From Anaerolineae bacterium (GTDB taxonomy: Bacteria > Chloroflexota > Anaerolineae > Aggregatilineales > Phototrophicaceae), in the NCBI GenBank assembly GCA_022843745.1, contig JALHNB010000015.1, forward strand, positions 62,001 to 126,000: a stretch of DNA of 64,000 nucleotides, given 5' to 3'. The translations under genes and the position numbers were made by a program. How positions within the stretch are numbered: position 1 is the first letter of the stretch; each line of letters begins with the position of its first letter. Below, piece after piece: positions 42,183-51,314 of this stretch. The notes under the pieces were generated by a model that did not search any database, was not told the DNA's origin, and worked only from the letters and a program-made list of their open reading frames with translations.

Positions 42183-43007
42183 ATGGAAACCAATCTCAAG
42201 GGGAAAGTGGCGATTGTTACGGGGGCGAGTCGCGGGATCGGCAAGGGGATCGCGCTGAGTCTGGGCGCGGCGGGGGCGACGGTCTATGTGACAGGGCGCA
42301 CCGGGGAAGGACATCCGGCGAAGGTGCCGCTGGCGGGAACGGTTGAGGAAACCGCCGCTGACGTGACCAGCATGGGCGGGGTCGGGATCGCGGTGCGCTG
42401 CGACCACCGCAACGACAGCGAAACGGAAACACTGTTCGAACGGGTGAAAAATGAGCAGCAAAAATTGGACATCCTGGTCAACAGCGCATGGGCGGGCTAC
42501 GAAGGGCTGCATGATGGCAGCGATTTCCCGATGGATCAGCCATTCTGGGCGCGGCGACTGTCGTATTGGGATGATAATTTTTTCGGGGTACGGGCGGCTT
42601 ATATAACCGGAGTATTGGCAGCAAAAGTGATGGTCGAGCAGAAAAATGGGCTGATCGTCAACATTTCCAGCAAGATCAGCGAGTACGGCAGTCCAGCTTA
42701 CGGCGGCGCTAAGGTCGCGACGGATCGACTGAGCGCGGATATGGCCGAGCCGCTGCGAAAATACAACGTCGGTGTCGTGACGCTGTATCCGGGGCTGGTG
42801 CGGACGGAAGGGATTATGAAATATGCGGAGTATATGGATTTGTCGAATTCAGAATCGCCACAGTTCAGCGGGCGGGCGGTGGTGGCATTGGGCGCAGACA
42901 GCGACGTGATCGCCAAAAGTGGACAGGCTTTGTGGGTGAGCGATCTGGCAGCGGAGTATGGATTCACGGACATTGACGGCAAGGTGTATGTGCCAACGTG
43001 GAAATGA
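42183..43007 (+). CDS. Short-chain dehydrogenase/reductase
   Basis: The 274-residue enzyme has the TGASRGIGKGIA nucleotide loop, NSAWAGYEG (a variant of NNAG), and the catalytic set ISSKISEYGSPAYGGAK with Tyr-x-x-x-Lys. Overall it resembles the DHRS1-like group of SDRs. AAGGAG 9 bases before the ATG at 42183 fixes the start; the frame extends further upstream only because the family A repeat is open. Substrate unknown. Confidence 0.92.
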   Translation: METNLKGKVAIVTGASRGIGKGIALSLGAAGATVYVTGRTGEGHPAKVPLAGTVEETAADVTSMGGVGIAVRCDHRNDSETETLFERVKNEQQKLDILVNSAWAGYEGLHDGSDFPMDQPFWARRLSYWDDNFFGVRAAYITGVLAAKVMVEQKNGLIVNISSKISEYGSPAYGGAKVATDRLSADMAEPLRKYNVGVVTLYPGLVRTEGIMKYAEYMDLSNSESPQFSGRAVVALGADSDVIAKSGQALWVSDLAAEYGFTDIDGKVYVPTWK

Positions 43008-43018
43008 GTAGGGCAGGT

Positions 43019-43106
43019 CTGAGGGGGTGCTGAAAAGGTCTTGACGAGAACCCCTCCCCCGACCTTTCCTTCGGTCACCCATTTCGCAAGCTCATGGAGA
43101 GGGGAG
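43019..43106 (+). repeat. Half copy of the inverted-repeat element, with a family A module
   Basis: TGAGGGGGTGCTGAAAA followed by GAACCCCTCCCCCGACC and TTTCCTTCGGTCACCC matches the reverse complement of the right half of the element at 48368-48565, then ends in a family A right arm. Only one end is present. Confidence 0.7.
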
Positions 43107-43183
43107 AAGGGCTTAAGGGATAGAGATATATCATCTTGTGAACACAGCCTATAATGAATCAAAGGATAGTTATAGGAAATTTT

Positions 43184-44446
43184 ATGAAATCACCTTTCCA
43201 ATTTATAAAGTGGATGGCTGTTGCCTTGCTGTTGGGCTTCGTGATGCTGCATCCGGCGCAGCAAGCGCGGGCGGCGGACTTCACGGTGAATGTCGCTGAC
43301 GACGAGGACGATGGCATTTGCGACTCGGCGCATTGCAGTTTGCGCGAAGCGATTATCGCTGCCAACGACGCTGACGGGAAGGATAGGATTAATTTTGATA
43401 TTTCCGGAGCGGGCGTTCATACGATCCAACCGACGAGTGGGCTGCCGCCTGTTACTGATCCGATTATGATCGACGGCACAACGCAGCCTGATTTCACTGA
43501 CCATCCACTGATCGAAATTGACGGCAGTGCGGCGGGTGCTGGTGTTAACGGTTTGGCGATTTTTGCAGGCGGCAGCACCGTCAAGGGTCTCATCGTCAAT
43601 CGCTTCACGTTCGCGGGCATTTTTCTGGGGCTGGGCGGCGGCAATACGATTGTCGGCAACTACATCGGCACAACGGCTGACGGAAGCGAATCAGCCGCAA
43701 ATCGAGACGGCGTTTATCTGTTCCAGTCGCATGACAACGTGATCGGTGGAACGACATCGGAGGCGCGGAATGTCATTTCCGGCAATTGGGATGACGGCGT
43801 GAATCCAAATACCGCGAATGGCACGATTATTCAGGGCAACTATATTGGCACAAGCGCAGATGGGGCAGGAAAAGTAGGCAATTCCGGCGACGGCATCAAA
43901 ATCGACGCTCACTCGAACAATACTCAAGTTGGCGGCGAAGATGGCGCAAACCGCATCGCCTATAACGCAGGCCGAGGCGTTTATATGGAAGCGAATGGCG
44001 ACAATCCCAGCACCGGCAGTCATGTTTCAGAGAACGAAATTTACGACAACGGCGGCTTAGGCATTGACCTGGGCGGGGACGGTGTATCGGATATAGGCGA
44101 TGGTGATATTGGCCCGAACAACCTGCAAGATTTTCCGGTTTTGACGACTGCTGAGATCACAGACGCAGCGGTGCTGATAGAAGGCACATTAAGCAACGAT
44201 GCTGGCCTTGAGTATCGACTCGAATTTTTCACGAATGATGCTTGTGATGATTCTGGTTATGGCGAGGGGCAGATTTTTATCGGCGCGACCACTATCACGA
44301 CAGACACCAATGGCGAGGGGGTGTTTCGTGTTGAACTCATGTCAGACATTGTTGTTGGGCAGTATGTGACGGCTACGGCTACCGACGCGGACAATAACAC
44401 GTCCGAATTTTCGGCCTGTGTGGAAGCTGTAGCGGCATCAGGCTAA
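43184..44446 (+). CDS. Secreted CSLREAI-domain right-handed beta-helix protein
   Basis: The 420-residue protein has a signal peptide (FIKWMAVALLLGFVML ... RAADFTV). DDGICDSAHCSLREAIIAAND is the CSLREAI motif that often sits before a beta-helix in exported or surface proteins. Repeats like GNYIGTTADGSE and GNYIGTSADGAG are parallel-beta-helix coils, and the end is a beta domain. The ATG at 43184 has AGGA 6 bases upstream; the frame opens 30 bases earlier. It converges with a small membrane ORF. Adhesion or substrate binding is likely but unproven. Confidence 0.82.
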   Translation: MKSPFQFIKWMAVALLLGFVMLHPAQQARAADFTVNVADDEDDGICDSAHCSLREAIIAANDADGKDRINFDISGAGVHTIQPTSGLPPVTDPIMIDGTTQPDFTDHPLIEIDGSAAGAGVNGLAIFAGGSTVKGLIVNRFTFAGIFLGLGGGNTIVGNYIGTTADGSESAANRDGVYLFQSHDNVIGGTTSEARNVISGNWDDGVNPNTANGTIIQGNYIGTSADGAGKVGNSGDGIKIDAHSNNTQVGGEDGANRIAYNAGRGVYMEANGDNPSTGSHVSENEIYDNGGLGIDLGGDGVSDIGDGDIGPNNLQDFPVLTTAEITDAAVLIEGTLSNDAGLEYRLEFFTNDACDDSGYGEGQIFIGATTITTDTNGEGVFRVELMSDIVVGQYVTATATDADNNTSEFSACVEAVAASG

Positions 44447-44539
44447 GAGCGTCCGCACGATCACGACGAGTCCGATGAGAAAAGTTATGAGAAACAGTAC
44501 CCCTACCAATTGGTAGATGAAACGCTCAAACGGCAGCAT
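44438..44539 (-). CDS. Predicted 33-residue single-pass membrane peptide
   Basis: The minus-strand frame starts MLPFERFIYQ, then a hydrophobic stretch LVGVLFLITFLIGLVVIV, ending RTLLA. Its size and hydrophobic run suggest a single membrane helix. It lies 99 bases downstream of the DUF998 gene on the same strand. No convincing ribosome site is seen and its end overlaps the convergent beta-helix gene by nine bases. Real gene status is uncertain. Confidence 0.35.
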   Translation of the reverse strand: MLPFERFIYQLVGVLFLITFLIGLVVIVRTLLA

Positions 44540-44638
44540 CATTCAAGCTTTTCGGTTATTCATTACATCCTGAATAACAGTTTGGCATACTTTTGAACGA
44601 TGGGCAAGTCCGTTTGAACGGTGACAGATATCCAACGC

Positions 44639-45247
44639 CTACGATTTTTCAGCGGCCTGAGTGCCCAGAATGTAACCACCAAAGCCGATAATCCACAGCA
44701 CGATGGGGTACGCCACCCAGCGCTCGACACCGCCATCACCGAATATCGGCATGAAACGACTGGCGAAGAAAAGGCTGAACAATCCGATTGCTCCAAAGAA
44801 AGGCGCGATGTAACGAAATGGCGGTTTCAGCACGATTGAGGATGTGATCGCCGCAAAGCCGCCAGCGACAAACGCCATCAGTGCGAACAACGGATGAATC
44901 ACCGCATTGTTGCCTGGGAAAACGCCAACCCCCAAAACGCCGAGTCCTAACAGCGCCAGTGGGATCGTGACCAGGAATTTCTGATACTGCGTATGCACAA
45001 AATAGGTCGCGATCAGGATCATGCTGCCGGTGACGATCATCGTCACATTGAAAATCGTCGCTGAAGGTTGATGGATAATGCTGTCCGGCGGCCTCGTCGC
45101 GCCAAGATCGCTGATCTCGTTCTGAGCGGTTGTGTATGCAAACGGATAGAGGGACTCGCTGGTGATAATCCCCATTAAAATGACAGCACCTGACAAAAAC
45201 AGGAGTGTTCCGGCGATTGTTCGATTGAAGCTGTTACGGATGTTCAT
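44639..45247 (-). CDS. DUF998-family membrane protein
   Basis: A 202-residue protein with six hydrophobic segments (for example GTLLFLSGAVILMGIITS, FNVTMIVTGSMILIATYFV, VTIPLALLGLGVLGVGVFPG). The motifs EISDLGATRPP and VGVFPGNNAVIHPLFA are the hallmark of DUF998. It is the third gene in a likely minus-strand operon with an ABC exporter. GGGGGAG precedes the ATG at 45247; an ATG seven codons upstream is in the same frame. Function is unknown. Confidence 0.82.
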   Translation of the reverse strand: MNIRNSFNRTIAGTLLFLSGAVILMGIITSESLYPFAYTTAQNEISDLGATRPPDSIIHQPSATIFNVTMIVTGSMILIATYFVHTQYQKFLVTIPLALLGLGVLGVGVFPGNNAVIHPLFALMAFVAGGFAAITSSIVLKPPFRYIAPFFGAIGLFSLFFASRFMPIFGDGGVERWVAYPIVLWIIGFGGYILGTQAAEKS

Positions 45248-45286
45248 CTCTCCCCCTGTTACAGGCATCAGTAATGGACAAAAGCT

Positions 45287-46108
45287 CTAAATCCCGACAA
45301 ATGTCAGCACAGCCGCGATGACATACGGCGCAAATGCCAGCAGCGCGAACACAGGCCGCACATGCCGCGTCGGATTGTCCTTGTCCCAGTTGAACAGAAT
45401 GAGCGCCATGATAAAGGCCAACGCTCCGCCCGCGTAAAGCACCGCAGCCGAGGCGTATGGATTGAACGTGTAAATGCCGCCAGGAGTCCAGCCACCCAGG
45501 ATATTGACAGCATGTGTGCTGGGAAGCAGCAGGGCAACTGTGCGCAGCGCATCGGGCAGCATATGCGCCGGGAACATCAGACCGCCGATCATCATCGAGG
45601 GCAAGAAGAGCGCCTGCGCCAGAAGAATGGTCGCACGGGAACTGGGCGAGACAACGCCAATCAGCAAGCCAATTCCAGCAGAAGCAAAGGCCATCAGGAA
45701 AAACGAGAGGACAAAACTCAGCCAATTGGCAGGCAGCACGGCCTGGAACAAAAGCGGCGCGGTGAGGACGATCAACACAGCCACAACTATCGTGTGGAGA
45801 ATGGTCGTCAGCGCGGGAATAATGAGAATGGCGAGTTCGGGAATGCCGTGAATTTTATAGCTGCGGAAGATTCCCGATTCGCGCGCCGAGACGATGGGAT
45901 CGGGGAGGCCAAGCAGGGTGCTGGTCAGAATCGTGAAAAAGACCATCGCCGGAATCAGATATTCCTTAAAGCTGGGATTCAGGCTTGTCATCAGCGTTCC
46001 AGCCAGAAGGTAAAAGCCGATGGGGAAAAGATAATTGAGCAGAAGCAGCGATCTGTTGCGAACGCCTGCACGAAATTCGAACGAAAAATGATGGACAAAT
46101 GCGGTCAT
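45287..46108 (-). CDS. ABC-2-type transporter permease
   Basis: The 273-residue protein has six hydrophobic segments (LLLLNYLFPIGFYLLAGTL, TTILHTIVVAVLIVLTAPLLF, FVLSFFLMAFASAGIGLLIGVV and others) of ABC-2 exporter permeases, which move drugs, lipids or polysaccharides. Its start overlaps the end of the ATPase gene by four bases (ATGA), so the two are translationally coupled. Confidence 0.9.
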   Translation of the reverse strand: MTAFVHHFSFEFRAGVRNRSLLLLNYLFPIGFYLLAGTLMTSLNPSFKEYLIPAMVFFTILTSTLLGLPDPIVSARESGIFRSYKIHGIPELAILIIPALTTILHTIVVAVLIVLTAPLLFQAVLPANWLSFVLSFFLMAFASAGIGLLIGVVSPSSRATILLAQALFLPSMMIGGLMFPAHMLPDALRTVALLLPSTHAVNILGGWTPGGIYTFNPYASAAVLYAGGALAFIMALILFNWDKDNPTRHVRPVFALLAFAPYVIAAVLTFVGI

Positions 46109-47028
46109 GATACGACCTCCTTATGGGCCGTAATTTCCAGAAAACGATCTTCAAGCGTGGGGCGCTCCACCCGTAAATCAATCAGCGGATCGTCGTGCGC
46201 TTTGGCAAATTCCAGAAGCGCCAGGACTGTTGCGCCTGGATCGGTGGTGTAGAAAATTTCGTAACCATCTTTGGAGGATTTTTGTCGAACGGCTGGAAAA
46301 TACTCGGCTTTCGCCACACTAGAGTCCTCGGTATGGATTGATATTTTGGTCAAACCTGCTCCGGCGGCGGTCAGGTCGCGCGGTGTACCGCTGGCAACGA
46401 TTTTGCCTTGCAACAGAATGGCGACGCGGTTAGCGAGCTTTTCGACCTCAGCCATATCGTGCGACGACAAAATAATGGTCGTCCCAGCGGCCTGCAATTC
46501 GCGCAGGACATCGTGGAGTTCCGAGCGTGAAAGAACATCCAGCCCGGCAGTCGGTTCATCCAGAAAGACGACCTGCGGATTATGGGCGACAGCCAGTGCC
46601 AGCGCTAAACGCCGCTTCTGACCAATCGACAGCATGTAATACTGCGTATCGAGCTTATCGGACAAGCCGAGACGATCAAGGAGGTCATATCGTGGGGCAA
46701 CACGGTGGTAAGCACAGAAAAATTTCATCGATTCGCGCACCGAAATGCTGTCTGGCATTCCCGACATCTGCAATTGCACGCCGATCAGATTGCGCAGGCG
46801 GCGGTAATCACGCATCGGATCAACATCCATGACACGCAGCGTGCCGGAATCGGGCATTCGCAGCCCTTCGAGGCATTCGAGCGTTGTGGTTTTACCTGCG
46901 CCATTGGGACCAAGCAGGCCAAAAATTTCGCCGCGATATACCTCAAAACTGATGCTATCCACGGCGACAAAATCGCTATAGGTTTTTCGGAAATTTTGTA
47001 CGCGAACAATATCATCGCGGATCATCAT
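46105..47028 (-). CDS. ABC transporter ATP-binding protein
   Basis: A 307-residue ATPase: Walker A GLLGPNGAGKTTTLECLEG, signature MLSIGQKRRLALALA (variant of LSGGQ) and Walker B VVFLDEPTAGLD, then switch His in LSSHDMAEVEK. A C-terminal domain (ILLQGKIVASGTP onwards) is typical of ABC-2 exporters (DrrA-like). The chosen start is at 47028 with AAAGG nearby; the frame is open to 47058. It pairs with the permease downstream. Confidence 0.94.
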   Translation of the reverse strand: MMIRDDIVRVQNFRKTYSDFVAVDSISFEVYRGEIFGLLGPNGAGKTTTLECLEGLRMPDSGTLRVMDVDPMRDYRRLRNLIGVQLQMSGMPDSISVRESMKFFCAYHRVAPRYDLLDRLGLSDKLDTQYYMLSIGQKRRLALALAVAHNPQVVFLDEPTAGLDVLSRSELHDVLRELQAAGTTIILSSHDMAEVEKLANRVAILLQGKIVASGTPRDLTAAGAGLTKISIHTEDSSVAKAEYFPAVRQKSSKDGYEIFYTTDPGATVLALLEFAKAHDDPLIDLRVERPTLEDRFLEITAHKEVVS

Positions 47029-47137
47029 TTTGCCTTTTGCGAATAAAATACTATTCACTAAAAGGGTATACCGATTCGAAGCGCGACGGTAATTATCAAA
47101 TGTGATGATTCAGAGGTGATATGTGTCGTGTGCTGGG

Positions 47138-48226
47138 TTAAATCGGGAAGCAGGCGCTCACAAGCGTACCCTCACCAAGCTGACTTTCCATGCGGAGCTT
47201 GCCCTTGTGGAGTTCAACCAACCGCTTGGCAATGGCTAACCCCAGACCCACGCCCTGCTGCTCATGAAGTGTGCGCTCGAACTGCATGTACGCCCCAACA
47301 CGGTTGATGTCTTCGGCGCTCATGCCGTAACCGCAGTCGCCAATCTGGATGACAAAATCGCCTTCATCACGGAAGGTACGCACCAGAATAGACGTATTCG
47401 GTATGGAGAACTTCAGCGCATTATCCATCAATTCGACAATGATTTTGCGCAGATTATTCTCGGCAATACGCAAAGGGAATGATTCCAGCTTCAATTTGAT
47501 GTCTGTGGCACGATGATATTTTTCGGCGATTTCACGGGCGGTAGCGGCAATGATCGGAATAGGGTCATCAATCAGATAATTACGCAGCGCCTCAACCTCG
47601 TCCATATCGCCAGCAACCAGTTCCAGTTGGGCATAGATCAGATAATTTTCAGTGAGGCGTTGCAGACGGGCGCTGGCATGAATGATCGCCTGTGCATTCT
47701 GGTGAATATCGGCTGGCTGTGGATCATCCGCGTCCATCGCCAATAATTCGGCATAGCCGATAATCTGATGAAGCGGCGTGTTCAATTCATGGGGCAGGGC
47801 ATAGATAATATTTTTGCGAAGAAGCTTGAGGGTTGTGTCATACTTGTCGGCGAGAGTCGTGCGCTTATTGAGCTGTGCCTCAATCGAATCAATGAGTTCG
47901 TCGTTGCCGAAAGGCTTGGTGAGATAATCATCCGCGCCTAGCGTCATCCCCTGGCGCACATCGGCACGTTCACTCATGGCCGTCAGGAGAATGACGGGGA
48001 TCGTCATCGTCTCTGGAATTTCGCGAATCGCCTTCAGCAGATTATAGCCGTCAATTTCGGGCATCATGATGTCGGAAATAATCACATCCGGGAGGTGCTG
48101 GCGGGCAAGCTGTAGCCCGATCTGTCCATCCGATGCTGAGATCACATCAAAGTTGTGAAAACGCAGCACGGCGGCAATCGATTCACGCACTTCATATGAA
48201 TCTTCAACAAGTAGAATCGTTGGCAT
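47138..48226 (-). CDS. Response-regulator receiver-histidine kinase hybrid
   Basis: The 362-residue protein has an N-terminal receiver domain (ILLVEDSYEVRES; phospho-acceptor Asp in VIISDIMMPEIDGYN; Lys in YLTKPF), then a HisKA-type helix with His in LPHELNTPLHQIIGYAELL, and an ATPase domain (VELMDNALKFS, IGDCGYGMSAED, GVGLGLAIAKRLVELHKG). It lacks membrane segments, so it is cytoplasmic and driven by an upstream kinase. GAGG precedes the ATG. No partner is next to it. Confidence 0.93.
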   Translation of the reverse strand: MPTILLVEDSYEVRESIAAVLRFHNFDVISASDGQIGLQLARQHLPDVIISDIMMPEIDGYNLLKAIREIPETMTIPVILLTAMSERADVRQGMTLGADDYLTKPFGNDELIDSIEAQLNKRTTLADKYDTTLKLLRKNIIYALPHELNTPLHQIIGYAELLAMDADDPQPADIHQNAQAIIHASARLQRLTENYLIYAQLELVAGDMDEVEALRNYLIDDPIPIIAATAREIAEKYHRATDIKLKLESFPLRIAENNLRKIIVELMDNALKFSIPNTSILVRTFRDEGDFVIQIGDCGYGMSAEDINRVGAYMQFERTLHEQQGVGLGLAIAKRLVELHKGKLRMESQLGEGTLVSACFPI

Positions 48227-48367
48227 GGGTGCCTCAATAAGCCTAAACCGTTATCACTTCTTATTATATGGCTGATTCCCAGGACAATTTATGAAATAAT
48301 TATAAAAAGACGCGGAAAAATTAATCCTTTCGTGTTTTTGACGAGCAAGTTGATCCGCAACAGGTCT

Positions 48368-48565
48368 GAGAGGGTGTTGAAAAAGGTGTGCGAAGTTCGA
48401 GTTAGACTTCATCCCAACCCCTCCCTAAATCTCTCCCCATTTCGCAGGCTCATGGAGAGGGACTTGAAGGCAACGCGACTCCCCTCTCTACGAGCGAAGC
48501 GAAGTGGGTGACCGAAGGAAAGGCCGGGGGAGGGGTTCTGATAATGGACTTTTCAACACCCTCTC
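48368..48565. mobile_element. MITE-like element with 16-bp terminal inverted repeats
   Basis: GAGAGGGTGTTGAAAA at 48368-48383 and its perfect reverse complement at 48550-48565 bound a 198-bp noncoding element. Inside lie a family A copy facing one way (CCCAACCCCTCCC ... ATGGAGAGGG) and a second one in reverse (CCCCTCTCTACGAGC, GGGTGACCGAAGGAAAGG, GGGGGAGGGG). No transposase is encoded, as expected for a MITE. No clear target-site duplication was seen. Confidence 0.72.
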
Positions 48566-48677
48566 ATGTCACTACCACAGGGAACTACACCATCATCTCC
48601 GACACATTGGCAAAGGCGGCGTGGCAAAGTTACAATCAACGGTAATGACCCAATAAATCGACAAGGACAAACTCATC

Positions 48678-49454
48678 ATGGGGAAATTTCGGGTTGGTGT
48701 ACAACTGCACCCACAACATACAACGTATGCCTCATATGCCGAGGCCGTGCGGCAGGTTGAAGCGCTTGGCGTAGACAGTATCTGGGATTGGGATCATTTT
48801 TTTCCGCTTTCTGGCGAAAAAGACGGCCCACATTTTGAAGGCTGGACGATGCTTACGGCAATCGCGACACTGACGACACGGGCGGAGATCGGCTGTATGG
48901 TGACGTGCAACAGCTATCGCAACGCCGCACTGCTGACGCATATGGCGAAAACCGTCGATCACATCAGCAATGGGCGGCTGATTCTGGGTATCGGAGCTGG
49001 GTGGTTCGAGCGCGATTACACCGAATTTGGTTATGAGTTCGGCACCGCGCCGGATCGTCTGCGGGCGTTGGGGAAAGCGCTGCCGATTATTAAACAGCGC
49101 ATGGAAGCCGAAGTCCCCGCGCCGATTCGCAATCCGATTCCGATTCTGATCGGCGGCGGCGGCGAAAAAGTGACACTCAAGCTGACGGCGCAGTACGCGG
49201 ATAAATGGAACGGGTTCGGCCCGCCGGAGAACTATAAGCACAAAAATGAGGTGCTTGACGAGTGGTGCGAGAAACTCGGACGCAATCCGGCGGAGATCGA
49301 GCGCACGGCTTCAATTTCGAAGGACACGATCAAGGACGGGCAGATTGACGCTTTCGTCGAGGCTGGCGCGACACACATGATCGTGGGAATCGGCGAACCC
49401 TGGGATTTTAAGGCCATCGAAGACCTGGTGAAGTGGCGCGACGCGGCGCGGTGA
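48678..49454 (+). CDS. LLM-class F420-type oxidoreductase
   Basis: A 258-residue bacterial-luciferase-like TIM-barrel enzyme. VGVQLHPQHTTYASYAEAVRQVEALGVDSIWDWDHFF, LTAIATLTTRAEIGCMVTCNSYRNAALLTHMAKTVDHISNGRLILGIGAGWFERDY and the later IPILIGGGGEKV are typical of F420- or FMN-dependent oxidoreductases of this class. F420 use is inferred from the Chloroflexota context. The substrate is unknown. It stands alone after the MITE-like element. Confidence 0.92.
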   Translation: MGKFRVGVQLHPQHTTYASYAEAVRQVEALGVDSIWDWDHFFPLSGEKDGPHFEGWTMLTAIATLTTRAEIGCMVTCNSYRNAALLTHMAKTVDHISNGRLILGIGAGWFERDYTEFGYEFGTAPDRLRALGKALPIIKQRMEAEVPAPIRNPIPILIGGGGEKVTLKLTAQYADKWNGFGPPENYKHKNEVLDEWCEKLGRNPAEIERTASISKDTIKDGQIDAFVEAGATHMIVGIGEPWDFKAIEDLVKWRDAAR

Positions 49455-49460
49455 AGGCAA

Positions 49461-49499
49461 CCTCACCCCCAACCCCTCTCCGCAAGCGAGAGAGGGGAG
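49461..49499 (+). repeat. Family A repeat
   Basis: CCTCACCCCCAACCCCTCTC and GCAAGCGAGAGAGGGGAG, the same subtype as 4454-4492. Confidence 0.85.
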
Positions 49500-49559
49500 A
49501 AAAAAAGAGGCTTTTGGGGTGAGGAAACGATGTCAAAAACAAAAACCTACCCCAGAAAG

Positions 49560-49600
49560 CCCCCAGCCTCTCTCCGTTTCGCAAGTTTATGGAGAGGGGC
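49560..49600 (+). repeat. Family A repeat
   Basis: CCCCCAGCCTCTCTCCG and GCAAGTTTATGGAGAGGGGC. Second copy within 100 bases. Confidence 0.75.
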
Positions 49601-49641
49601 AAGACACGACATTTAGGGGAATATGAGGTGTTTTTGCGTAA

Positions 49642-49666
49642 GGGCAGGTCTCAGGCCTGCCCCTAC
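49642..49666. repeat. Family B palindrome
   Basis: GGGCAGG/CCTGCCC around a near-palindromic centre, followed by CCTAC. The rest of the space to 49820 shows no ORF. Confidence 0.7.
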
Positions 49667-49820
49667 AGGCCACATTTTGCAAGTTTCTCAAAAGTGTCGT
49701 GAACCGAATTCAGAGAGGGGAACAAAGGCACATCGGGAGGAATGGACATCAAAAGTAATATAGATAAAAGGACTCTCGCTCACGAGTGCGCGGGAGTTAT
49801 GTTTTGACTTCGGAGCGTTT

Positions 49821-50948
49821 TTGATCGAAACCCCACACATAAAACAAAATTTACGAACGTGCGGACGGATCGGTTGTCTGATTTTGGCGATCCCGTTTGG
49901 TCTATGCGCGACATTTTTAGCATTCGTGTCGGTTTTTTCGCCGCCGATTGAGACGGGCATTGCCCCACAGCCATTTCCTGACGGATTTATGAAAGGCATC
50001 AGCTATGAGTCGTGGTTGAATGGCGAATTCGGCAGCGCGGAATCCGATCAAACGCTGGCGGAAATTGTCGTGCCGAGTGGGGCGGAATGGATTGCACTGA
50101 TCGTCAAATGCTTTCAGGACACGACGCAATCGACAGAAATCCGCTGTATGACGGATCGCATGAGCGCAAGTGACGACGAAATGCGGCATGTGATTCATGA
50201 GGCGCATGAATTGGGCCTGAAGGTGATGCTCAAGCCGCACATTGATTTGCTCAACCTCGAAAATTCGTCGAGCGGGCGATTTAATATTGGCTTCGGCGCG
50301 GATGAAGCAGCATGGGCGGCGTGGTTCGCCAGCTACACCGAATTTATCACCCACTATGCTGAATTGGCGCAAGAACTCGGAGTCGAATATTTTGTGATCG
50401 GCACAGAGTTGGGCGGGACAACGCATCGGGCAGAGGATTGGCGTGAGGTTATCCGGCAGGTATGTGATGTGTACGACGGAAAAATCACCTACGCTGCGCT
50501 GACCTATTTTGAGCCGCTGCAAATCACCTGGTGGGATGAACTGGACGCGATTGGAATCGATGCATATTTCGCGGCATCGCTATCGAGAAATCCGACCCTC
50601 GCGCAGATGCGACTCGCGTGGCTACCGACGACGGCCTATCTGGGCTGGCTGTCGGATCGCTGGGGTAAGCCGCTGATTTTGACCGAAGTGGGCTATATGA
50701 GCGTGGACGGCACGAATATTTTGCCGGGGGACTGGTCTCTCGATGGCGAGACGGATCATCAGGAACAGGCGGATGCTTACCAAGCGCTGTTTGAGTCGTT
50801 CGTGGGAAAAGATTGGTGGGGCGGGGTGTTCTGGTGGTCACTCTCGACGAAACCTGACCAGGGCGGGGCTGATGATCGTGGCTACAGTTTTCACGATAAG
50901 CCAGCGGAGGGGATTCTGAGAGAGTGGTTTGGGGGAGGCGGGGGATAA
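49821..50948 (+). CDS. GH113-like TIM-barrel glycosidase
   Basis: A 375-residue protein with an N-terminal membrane anchor (CLILAIPFGLCATFLAFVSVF), then a (beta/alpha)8 domain. FVIGTELGGTTHRAEDW supplies the acid/base Glu on strand 4, and PLILTEVGYMSVDG supplies the nucleophile Glu on strand 7. GVFWWSLSTKPDQGG closes the active site. This layout matches GH113 beta-mannanases and relatives. The start is TTG at 49821 with CGGAG 5 bases upstream. It is probably external, anchored on the membrane. The substrate is inferred, not shown. Confidence 0.78.
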   Translation: MIETPHIKQNLRTCGRIGCLILAIPFGLCATFLAFVSVFSPPIETGIAPQPFPDGFMKGISYESWLNGEFGSAESDQTLAEIVVPSGAEWIALIVKCFQDTTQSTEIRCMTDRMSASDDEMRHVIHEAHELGLKVMLKPHIDLLNLENSSSGRFNIGFGADEAAWAAWFASYTEFITHYAELAQELGVEYFVIGTELGGTTHRAEDWREVIRQVCDVYDGKITYAALTYFEPLQITWWDELDAIGIDAYFAASLSRNPTLAQMRLAWLPTTAYLGWLSDRWGKPLILTEVGYMSVDGTNILPGDWSLDGETDHQEQADAYQALFESFVGKDWWGGVFWWSLSTKPDQGGADDRGYSFHDKPAEGILREWFGGGGG

Positions 50949-51002
50949 TTTTATAATAGCAAAATTTGAGCTATCATGATCGAAAAGATTTGGGTGTTAA
51001 CA

Positions 51003-51314
51003 ATGATAAATCCTGTACAAACCGCAATCCCGATTCCGTATGCTGAGATCGCTGCTTTCTGCGAACGACATTACATCACACATCTGTGGTTATTCGGCTC
51101 TGTACTACGCGAGGACTTTGATGCGGAAAGCGATGTGGATGTGTTGGTCAAGTTTGATCCAGACCATATTCCTGGGTGGGAGATTGTTTCCATGCAGGAT
51201 GAACTCGCATCAATTTTGGGTCGGCATGTAGACTTGGGTACGCCAGATGGGTTACGCCCCTGGCTGCAAGACAAAATTCTAGGCAGTGCAAGATTGATTT
51301 ATGAACGAGCGTGA
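51003..51314 (+). CDS. mntA: MntA-type nucleotidyltransferase antitoxin
   Basis: A 103-residue minimal nucleotidyltransferase. It has the exact GS-x10-DxD motif (GSVLREDFDAESDVDVL) and a following VDLGTPDGLRP. In HepT/MntA modules the MntA enzyme adds AMP to HepT and neutralises it. The ATG at 51003 has GGGTG upstream; an in-frame ATG at 50976 adds nine residues. It overlaps the next gene by 14 bases. Confidence 0.9.
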   Translation: MINPVQTAIPIPYAEIAAFCERHYITHLWLFGSVLREDFDAESDVDVLVKFDPDHIPGWEIVSMQDELASILGRHVDLGTPDGLRPWLQDKILGSARLIYERA

